From: Collinsella sp.
GTDB lineage: Bacteria > Actinomycetota > Coriobacteriia > Coriobacteriales > Coriobacteriaceae
Assembly (NCBI GenBank): GCA_031292915.1
Contig: JAUMSH010000049.1
Coordinates: forward strand, 1 to 8,498
DNA: 8,498 nucleotides
Direction of reading: 5' to 3'
The notes beneath the pieces were generated by a model. That model saw only the letters and a program-made list of their open reading frames with translations. It made no database searches and had not been told where the DNA came from. Shown one piece after another: positions 1-4,862 of the stretch. How positions within the stretch are numbered: the stretch's first letter is position 1; each line of letters opens with the position of its first letter. The translations under genes and the position numbers were made by a program.

Positions 1-309
1 CATGGCCCAGCACAGCCCGCAGCCGGCGGTGATGGAGCCGGGCAGCGGCATGATGCGCCCGGGCACACCGGCGGCAAGGCACAGCTGCTCGCATTCCATC
101 ACATCGAAGGTGCTATCGAACGAAACGATGATCTTGCGTTCATGGTCGAGAGCATCACCGGACGGGCCTTCGCGGTGTGCATCGCGATACGCCGCGGCGG
201 CCGCTTCCTCTTCCGCAGTATGTCCACAGCCACCGCAACCGCAGGTACAGGGTTCGGACCCGTCGCAAGTGCAAGGTTCCCCGGTATCGGGGCAAATATC
301 GTGAGACAT
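1..309 (-). CDS. DUF3343 (putative Se/S carrier-like) protein with Cys-rich N-terminus, partial
   Basis: The 3' end runs off the window; 103 residues are visible. Residues about 56-103 match the small DUF3343 domain: a beta strand (KIIVSF), a D-S-T turn, a helix ending LCLAAGVPGRIMPLPGSI and the family's hallmark AGCGL motif (residues 95-99). DUF3343 proteins are often encoded beside selenium-metabolism genes and are thought to be Se/S carrier-like, but their biochemistry is not settled. Residues 1-30 are unusual: seven cysteines (6, 13, 15, 21, 23, 25, 28), including a near-duplicate EPCTC unit at 11-15 and 19-23, and then an acidic, alanine-rich linker. Further cysteines sit at 72, 77, 96 and 99. 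Family members normally begin close to the domain, so the first 55 residues are an extension. The ATG at 309-307 follows a GGAG ribosome site 5-6 bases away, and the gene starts 15 bases after the mobA stop, so the two are probably co-transcribed. The link to selenium delivery is inference from context. Confidence 0.85.
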   Translation of the reverse strand, partial: MSHDICPDTGEPCTCDGSEPCTCGCGGCGHTAEEEAAAAAYRDAHREGPSGDALDHERKIIVSFDSTFDVMECEQLCLAAGVPGRIMPLPGSITAGCGLCWAM

Positions 310-324
310 GGCAACTCCAATCGT

Positions 325-957
325 CTAGGCGAGTAACTCGGCCGCCGCAAACTCCTCGGGCGTATTGACGTTCTCGAAGCAGAGCGTCGAGCCCGCGGCC
401 TTAACGATCTGCGGCTCATCCATATAACCGGCCTGAACGCGATTGATCAGGCAGCGAATGCGCTGGCGGTCGGAGGCGAGCAGCTCTTGGGCAACCGGCG
501 CACACGCGTCACGGCGCCAGACGGCGCAAAGCGGCTCAATCCCCCGCTCCTCGCGCGGTACGCACACGTCGAGCGCCTCGGCCTCAACACGATCGGCAAG
601 CGCGCCGATGAGTTCCGGCGAGACAAACGGCATATCACAGGCGACGATAGCCGCATGAGGAAGCCGAGCCGCAGCCAGCGAGCTCGCGATGCCGCGCATG
701 GCGCCCGCCGACCCCTCAAGGTCCGGCACTATTCGCGGCACCAGGCCGCCAAACTTGCGCTCCTCGAGGTAGGCAAGCTCGCTGGGACGCGACGTCGTCA
801 CGACCAACTCACCGGCAACTGGCGCCAACCGACCCAGTACGCGCTCGATGAGCGGCTCGCCGCAAAACGCCATGCGCGCCTTATCGCAGCCCATGCGCGA
901 GGACAGCCCGCCCGCCTGGACGACACAAGAAAGATCGGTACGTCTTACGGTAGTCAT
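325..957 (-). CDS. mobA: Molybdenum cofactor guanylyltransferase MobA
   Basis: 210 residues, normal family length. MobA transfers GMP from GTP to Mo-molybdopterin in the cytosol, giving the MGD cofactor used by DMSO-reductase-family enzymes. The nucleotide-binding signature of the NTP-transferase fold is at residues 13-29 (VQAGGLSSRMGCDKARM; consensus LAGGxSxRMGxDK). The second signature (GSAGAMRGIASSL, 82-94) matches the GPLxGI region, ACDMPF (106-111) carries the metal-binding aspartate, EPLCAVW (141-147) is the substrate loop, and FENVNTPEEF (194-203) is the typical C-terminal motif. I chose the ATG at 957-955 because GGAGGT (973-968) lies 10 bases upstream; the open frame continues further upstream through the tRNA gene but that part is not protein-like. 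A MocA-like cytidylyltransferase or a selenium-hydroxylase relative (YgfJ type) is the main alternative, because such genes also sit near DUF3343, but the RMGxDK and NTPEEF motifs favour MobA. It follows tRNA-Sec by 154 bases and probably forms an operon with the DUF3343 gene. Confidence 0.9.
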   Translation of the reverse strand: MTTVRRTDLSCVVQAGGLSSRMGCDKARMAFCGEPLIERVLGRLAPVAGELVVTTSRPSELAYLEERKFGGLVPRIVPDLEGSAGAMRGIASSLAAARLPHAAIVACDMPFVSPELIGALADRVEAEALDVCVPREERGIEPLCAVWRRDACAPVAQELLASDRQRIRCLINRVQAGYMDEPQIVKAAGSTLCFENVNTPEEFAAAELLA

Positions 958-967
958 ACGGCAAAAC

Positions 968-973
968 ACCTCC
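968..973 (-). promoter_or_regulatory. Ribosome binding site that sets the mobA start
   Basis: GGAGGT on the minus strand, 10 bases before the ATG at 957. It is the best Shine-Dalgarno match upstream of the first conserved MobA motif and rules out the longer open frame as the true protein. Confidence 0.75.
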
Positions 974-1045
974 ATCGGCATGCTCGAAACCCGGTGCACG
1001 ATGCTAACTACAGCCGCCGAAATAGCGGCGCTACGAAAAACTCGT

Positions 1046-1074
1046 GCAAAAACAAAACAGCGCCTTTGCGGCAC
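1046..1074 (-). terminator. Candidate intrinsic terminator downstream of tRNA-Sec
   Basis: Read on the minus strand, GTGCC-GCAAA-GGCGC forms a 5-pair hairpin (one G-U pair) at 1074-1060, followed by a T-rich run, TGTTTTGTTTTTG. It lies 38 bases beyond the CCA end of the tRNA. The stem is short, so some read-through into mobA is possible. Confidence 0.5.
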
Positions 1075-1111
1075 GCAGCAAGACCGCGAGCACAAAAGCG
1101 CTGGTAGCGTG

Positions 1112-1208
1112 TGGCGGGAACGTATGTGAATCGAACACATCCAAGACGTTTTGCACGCCTCGCAACGGTTTTGAGGACCGCGGAGCCCACCGGAGCCCAT
1201 CCGTTCCC
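1112..1208 (-). tRNA. selC: tRNA-Sec (UCA anticodon)
   Basis: 97 bases including an encoded GCCA end, close to the 95 of E. coli selC. The fold can be written by eye: acceptor GGGAACGG paired to ACGTTCCC (seven clear pairs, the eighth G-A), a six-pair D stem GGGCTC/GGGCTC with two G-U pairs around the four-base loop CGGT, anticodon stem GCGGT/ACCGT with loop CCTCAAA giving anticodon TCA, a seven-pair variable arm GAGGCGT/ACGTCTT with loop GCAAA, and T arm ATGTG-TTCGATT-CACAT. The long acceptor, six-pair D stem with tiny loop, long extra arm, G73 and UCA anticodon together identify tRNA-Sec. It decodes recoded UGA codons after serylation by SerRS and conversion by SelA. Two details differ from the usual form: base 33 is C rather than U, and the eighth acceptor pair is G-A. 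It sits directly downstream of selAB on the same strand, with its own candidate promoter. Confidence 0.95.
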
Positions 1209-1220
1209 AAGTGCGGCGGT

Positions 1221-1246
1221 ATTTTACCAAACCGAAACGGCTCCAT
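1221..1246 (-). promoter_or_regulatory. Weak candidate promoter for tRNA-Sec
   Basis: On the minus strand TAAAAT (1226-1221) is a good -10 element placed so that transcription would begin a few bases before the tRNA 5' end at 1208. The best -35 candidate, TTGGGA, is 19 bases upstream, longer than the ideal 17. It lies between the large palindrome and the tRNA, which would make selC transcription independent of selAB. This rests only on sequence inspection. Confidence 0.4.
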
Positions 1247-1265
1247 CCCAAAAAGACGAACAAGA

Positions 1266-1332
1266 AGTTGCGGTGGAATAGTTCCTGTATTTGCTGCCAA
1301 AGCCTCCAAATAGGAACTATTTCACCGCAACT
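1266..1332 (-). repeat. Long imperfect palindrome between selB and selC; possible selAB terminator or REP/MITE-like element
   Basis: The arms are 1266-1293 and 1307-1332. They pair over about 25 positions with one mismatch and a two-base bulge, around a 13-base loop. The outer arm is AGTTGCGGTG matched by CACCGCAACT, the middle AATAGTTCCT matched by AGGAACTATT, and the inner ATTTG matched by CAAAT. It begins 25 bases after the selB stop. On the minus strand the stem is followed by a T-rich stretch ending in TTTTT (to about 1251), so it could terminate selAB transcription. No T run follows it on the plus strand. The stem is much longer than ordinary terminators and is AT-richer than the surrounding DNA, which suggests an imported or dispersed palindromic element reused as a terminator. 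Copy number in the genome cannot be seen here. Confidence 0.7.
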
Positions 1333-1357
1333 GAGGAGGCGGGAGCGTGTGACCGAC

Positions 1358-3325
1358 CTAGCGCAGGGAGCGCAGGCCGCCGGCGTCCTTGTCGAGCACC
1401 GTAAAGCGCACGGCATCCAGGTGCTCCAAGATGCTGATGGCACGTTTGCGCGACACGCCCAGGGCCTCGCGCAGTACGCTCGTGGTGGCAGCACCGCCGG
1501 CTGCCTCAATGGCGGCGGCAACAAGCTCGCGCGCATGGGCCTCGGCGGCAGCGGACAGGGCAACGTCGCGCTCGACCTTAACGATCGAGCGATTGAGCGA
1601 AAGCTCGCGCAGGGCACGCGTCATGGTGTCGCGATCGAGCTGCAACTGCTCGCCCACCTCGGGCAATATCGGTGCATCGAGGCCGGCTTCGTCCAGCAAG
1701 GCAACGATACGTTCGCAGGCCTCGCGCACCACACGCGCCGCGGCGGCAGCGGAGTGCGGGTCGAATACCTCGGCACCCTCAGCGGCACACACGCCACGCG
1801 AGCAGCCCTCGGCAATCAGAGCCGCGGCAACGCCATCATCAGCGGCAGGCCACGCAGCATGGGCAACGGCGCCGGGCGTAAAGCCCGTCTCCTTGGGAGA
1901 CGCCGCGTGCATGGCTGACAGGGCCGCCGCCAGTGCATCCATCGCAGCGTCGAGCACCACGGCGTCCGCCAAGTAGTCCGCATCACCCACAGCAAGCTTG
2001 CGAACAGAGCCCTGCGACACCAACCCGCGCAGTGCGGCATCGACCTCGCCGACACCAAGATCCAAAGCGTCGGCAACATCAACCGCCGTAACTGGCAGCA
2101 TCTGCAGCGCCAGCCAAGCGCCCACACCGCCCGCGGTATCGCCGGACTCAAGCGCCGCAAACAGTGCGCGCTCGCCGGCAGAAAGCTCGCGCGAGCGACG
2201 GCAGCGCGAAAGCAGCACGCGCCCGCCGCCAATAAGTATAACGGGCGAATACGACAGCACCACGGCATGGTCTCCGGCACACAGCGGCAGCGGGTCCTCC
2301 AGGCGCACCTGCACGGTACGGGTCTCGCCCACCGCCATGGGGGCCTCGCCCTCCAAAAGCATGATGCGGCCGACGACCTCGGCCGTGCCGGCCATCACAT
2401 GCACACGCGCGCCCGACTCGAGCACGCGCGGCTTGGTGCCCTCGCGGCCCAGGTAGGTGAACGTCATCATAAAGCGCAACGTCTGGCCAAAGCGGTCCGC
2501 CACGCCCAGCATCTCGCCACGGTCAAGCGCCGCGACACCGTCACCAACTAGGTTGAGCGCCACACGCTGACCAGGCAGCGCGCGCGGCGTATCGCCATGC
2601 ACCTGAATCCCGCGCACGCGACAGACCGTACGCGACGGCAAGGCCATCAGCTCGTCGCCCACCGCAACCGGCGCATCGTGCAGCGTTCCCGTTACGACGG
2701 TGCCGGCACCCTTGATCGTAAAGCAGCGGTCGATCGGCAGGCGCGGCGCGGCATCGGTTCGCTCGGCACGATCGCGGCAAGCATCCCAGCAGGCATCCAC
2801 GCACTCATCGAGCGCTGCCAGTAGCGCATCAATACCCTCGCCCGTCTTAGACGACACGGGGACGATCGGCGCGCCCGCAAACACGGTACCTGACAAAAAG
2901 TCATCGACGTCGAGCTCGGCAAGCTCGGTCATCTCGGCATCGGCCAGGTCGCACATAGTCAGCGCCACCACCATATGCGTGACGCCCAGCAGCTCCAGCA
3001 CATGCACGTGCTCGCGCGTCTGCGGCATCACGCCCTCGACGGCAGAGACCACCAGCACGGCAACGTCGATACCCGTGGCGCCCTGCACCATGGCGCGCAG
3101 GTAATGGGCATGCCCCGGCACATCGACCAGGCCCACGATCTTGCCGCTCGGCAGTGCCAGCTCGCCAAAACCCAGCTCCACCGTCATGCCGCGACGACGT
3201 TCGACCTCCAGACGGTCGGGATTCTTGCCGGTCAGCGCCTCGATCAGCGCCGACTTACCGTGGTCGACGTGGCCCGCCGTGCCAACGATAACGGGACACT
3301 CCACCAGCGCCTGAACCTCACTCAT
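1358..3325 (-). CDS. selB: Selenocysteine-specific translation elongation factor SelB
   Basis: 655 residues (E. coli SelB has 614). SelB is a GTPase that binds Sec-tRNA and the SECIS element in selenoprotein mRNA and delivers Sec to UGA codons. The G domain occupies about residues 10-185: P-loop GTAGHVDHGKS (15-25), switch region RRGMTVELGF (44-53) and DVPGH (68-72). EF-Tu-like beta-barrel domains follow (KGAGTVVTGT at 205-214 is the family's domain II signature), and the C-terminal third is helical and winged-helix-like, ending in a GVSRKRAISILEHLD segment typical of the mRNA-binding end. The guanine-specificity motif, usually N/TKxD, reads TMCD at 123-126, so its lysine is replaced. The ATG at 3325-3323 overlaps the selA TGA by four bases (ATGA), and AGAAGG lies upstream inside selA, so translation is probably coupled. 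It is followed by the palindrome and tRNA-Sec. Confidence 0.97.
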   Translation of the reverse strand: MSEVQALVECPVIVGTAGHVDHGKSALIEALTGKNPDRLEVERRRGMTVELGFGELALPSGKIVGLVDVPGHAHYLRAMVQGATGIDVAVLVVSAVEGVMPQTREHVHVLELLGVTHMVVALTMCDLADAEMTELAELDVDDFLSGTVFAGAPIVPVSSKTGEGIDALLAALDECVDACWDACRDRAERTDAAPRLPIDRCFTIKGAGTVVTGTLHDAPVAVGDELMALPSRTVCRVRGIQVHGDTPRALPGQRVALNLVGDGVAALDRGEMLGVADRFGQTLRFMMTFTYLGREGTKPRVLESGARVHVMAGTAEVVGRIMLLEGEAPMAVGETRTVQVRLEDPLPLCAGDHAVVLSYSPVILIGGGRVLLSRCRRSRELSAGERALFAALESGDTAGGVGAWLALQMLPVTAVDVADALDLGVGEVDAALRGLVSQGSVRKLAVGDADYLADAVVLDAAMDALAAALSAMHAASPKETGFTPGAVAHAAWPAADDGVAAALIAEGCSRGVCAAEGAEVFDPHSAAAAARVVREACERIVALLDEAGLDAPILPEVGEQLQLDRDTMTRALRELSLNRSIVKVERDVALSAAAEAHARELVAAAIEAAGGAATTSVLREALGVSRKRAISILEHLDAVRFTVLDKDAGGLRSLR

Positions 3326-4779
3326 CGAGCAATCGCCTTCTTAACGCACGCGACGAGCGTCGACGCCGCCGTCTCGATATCGCAGTCGCCCACGAGCGTG
3401 CGCACATCAAACAGAATGCGATCGTGCGAAGTTCGCGTGACGACCGGCGTGTCAAAGTCCTGGACAAGCGAGCGCTTGAGCGCGTCAACGGAAAGACGCT
3501 CATCGACGAGGCACACGGCAACGCACATGGTGGGCAGCTCGACGGTAGGCAGCGAGCCGCCGCCGGGAGTCGACGACTCCTCGACGATTTCCACCTGCAC
3601 GGCACACGGGCAGCCAGCCTTATCGAGGCCCGCCACCATCAGCTCGCGCAACTTACGTGCGCGACGCTCCAGATGAGCCTGCGGCAGCGTAAGCATGTTG
3701 AGCACCGGCACCTCACGATGGGCCACATCCGCCCCGTCCATGTAGATGCGCAGTGTGGCCTCGAGTGCCGCCAGCGCGAGCTTACCCGGGCGCAGGGCGC
3801 GCATAAGCGGGTGCGACCCACAGGCCTGGACCAGATCGCGACGGCCCATGATAATGCCCGCCTGCGCGGCACCCAGCAGCTTATCACCCGAGCACGACAC
3901 GATATCGAGCCCTGCCGAAACCGAAGCCGGCGTGGTTTCTTCGCCGCCGCGCACCAAGATGTCGTCGGGCAACAGCGCGCCCGAGCCCTGGTCCTCGTAG
4001 AACAGCAGGCCGTGCTTGTGAGCAAGCGCCACAAGCTCCCGAGAACCCACCTCCTCGTGAAAACCCTCGATGCGATAGTTGGAAGGATGGACCTTAAGGA
4101 TCATCGCCGTATCGGGCGTGATGGCTTGCTCATAATCTGTCAGGTGCGTGCGATTGGTGGCGCCGACCTCAACGAGCTTGGCACCCGAGGCCTCCATAAC
4201 ATCGGGGATACGGAAGCTGCCGCCGATCTCGACAAGCTCGCCGCGGCTGACGATGACCTCCTTGCCTGCGGCATGGGTCGCCAGCACCAACAGCACGGCG
4301 GCCGCGTTATTGTTAACGACCAGCGCGTCCTCGGCACCGGTAAGCGAGCGGATCAGCTGCGCGGCATGTTCCTTGCGCGACCCACGCGAGCAGGTGTCCA
4401 CGCTGTACTCGAGCGTGCTGTACCCGCGCGCGACCTCGGCCACGGCCTTTGCCGCCGACTCCGCGAGCGGGGCGCGGCCCAAGTTGGTATGGATGACCAC
4501 GCCCGTAGCGTTGACGGCAGGGCGCAGGCTCGGCAACGCGGAGCGGTGCGCACGCCACTCGATGGCCGAAGCCAGGTCGCGCTTAGAGCGCGGGGCAGCA
4601 CCGGCGCGAATAGCTGCGCGCTCCTCGTCGAGCTCAGCCGTCACGGCAGCATGGACCACCGCGTCGCAGGTCTCCCCTGTCGCCTTCACCACCGGCCACT
4701 CGGCAAGCAGCTCGCTGACGGAGGGAATGGCGCGCAGGCGGGCGCGCACCTCATCGGACATGTTCTGGCTATCGCTCAT
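3322..4779 (-). CDS. selA: L-seryl-tRNA(Sec) selenium transferase SelA
   Basis: 485 residues (E. coli 463). SelA is a PLP enzyme that converts Ser-tRNA(Sec) to Sec-tRNA(Sec) with selenophosphate; known bacterial SelA forms a decameric ring in the cytosol. The N-terminal tRNA-binding part (about 1-75) contains IPSVSELL. The fold-type-I aminotransferase core follows, with NATGVVIHTNLGRAPL (90-105), GYSTLEY (119-125), VVNNNAAAVLL (154-164), the EDQGSG motif (262-267) and the PLP-binding lysine K300 in SCSGDKLLG. The loop after that lysine reads GAAQAG rather than the common GGPQAG. The ATG at 4779 follows AAAGG; a second in-frame ATG six codons on is a less likely alternative. It is the first gene of an overlapping selA-selB pair and begins 76 bases after the molybdoenzyme stop, with a candidate promoter in between. 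Confidence 0.97.
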   Translation of the reverse strand: MSDSQNMSDEVRARLRAIPSVSELLAEWPVVKATGETCDAVVHAAVTAELDEERAAIRAGAAPRSKRDLASAIEWRAHRSALPSLRPAVNATGVVIHTNLGRAPLAESAAKAVAEVARGYSTLEYSVDTCSRGSRKEHAAQLIRSLTGAEDALVVNNNAAAVLLVLATHAAGKEVIVSRGELVEIGGSFRIPDVMEASGAKLVEVGATNRTHLTDYEQAITPDTAMILKVHPSNYRIEGFHEEVGSRELVALAHKHGLLFYEDQGSGALLPDDILVRGGEETTPASVSAGLDIVSCSGDKLLGAAQAGIIMGRRDLVQACGSHPLMRALRPGKLALAALEATLRIYMDGADVAHREVPVLNMLTLPQAHLERRARKLRELMVAGLDKAGCPCAVQVEIVEESSTPGGGSLPTVELPTMCVAVCLVDERLSVDALKRSLVQDFDTPVVTRTSHDRILFDVRTLVGDCDIETAASTLVACVKKAIAR

Positions 4780-4804
4780 GTGCGGCCTTTCAAAACCAAA
4801 GGTG

Positions 4805-4862
4805 AATCAATCGTTCGAACGTCAAACTATCAGCCAATTCGATCGGCTGAGTCAATCAATCG
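4805..4862 (-). repeat. Nine-base direct repeat flanking the selA promoter
   Basis: CGATTGATT on the minus strand occurs at 4862-4854 (overlapping the end of the molybdoenzyme gene) and at 4813-4805, 49 bases apart start to start. Between them lie a 10-base perfect palindrome CGTTCGAACG (4812-4821, sharing two bases with the second copy) and the promoter dyad. It may be part of an operator region, or chance. Confidence 0.35.
4826..4855 (-). promoter_or_regulatory. Candidate selAB promoter containing a dyad
   Basis: On the minus strand TTGACT (4855-4850) and GATAGT (4831-4826) are separated by 18 bases, matching the -35 and -10 consensus at 5/6 and 4/6. The predicted start would leave a leader of about 40 bases before selA. 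An inverted repeat, TCAGCC and GGCTGA around nine bases (4830-4850), fills the spacer and touches both hexamers; with three inner pairs (one of them G-U) it can also be drawn as a nine-pair hairpin with loop CGA. This placement is that of a repressor operator. No poly-T run follows, so it is a poor terminator for the upstream gene. Confidence 0.5.

Noticed and set aside
1002..1036. Hairpin GCCGC-TATTTCG-GCGGC upstream of mobA as a terminator
   Set aside because: Only five pairs and no T run follows on either strand; the T-rich element at 1046-1074 is the better candidate.
958..1617. Upstream extension of the mobA frame through the tRNA-Sec gene and the 3' end of selB
   Set aside because: The extension reads across tRNA-Sec and antiframe selB sequence, and a good ribosome site sits just before the MobA start at 957.
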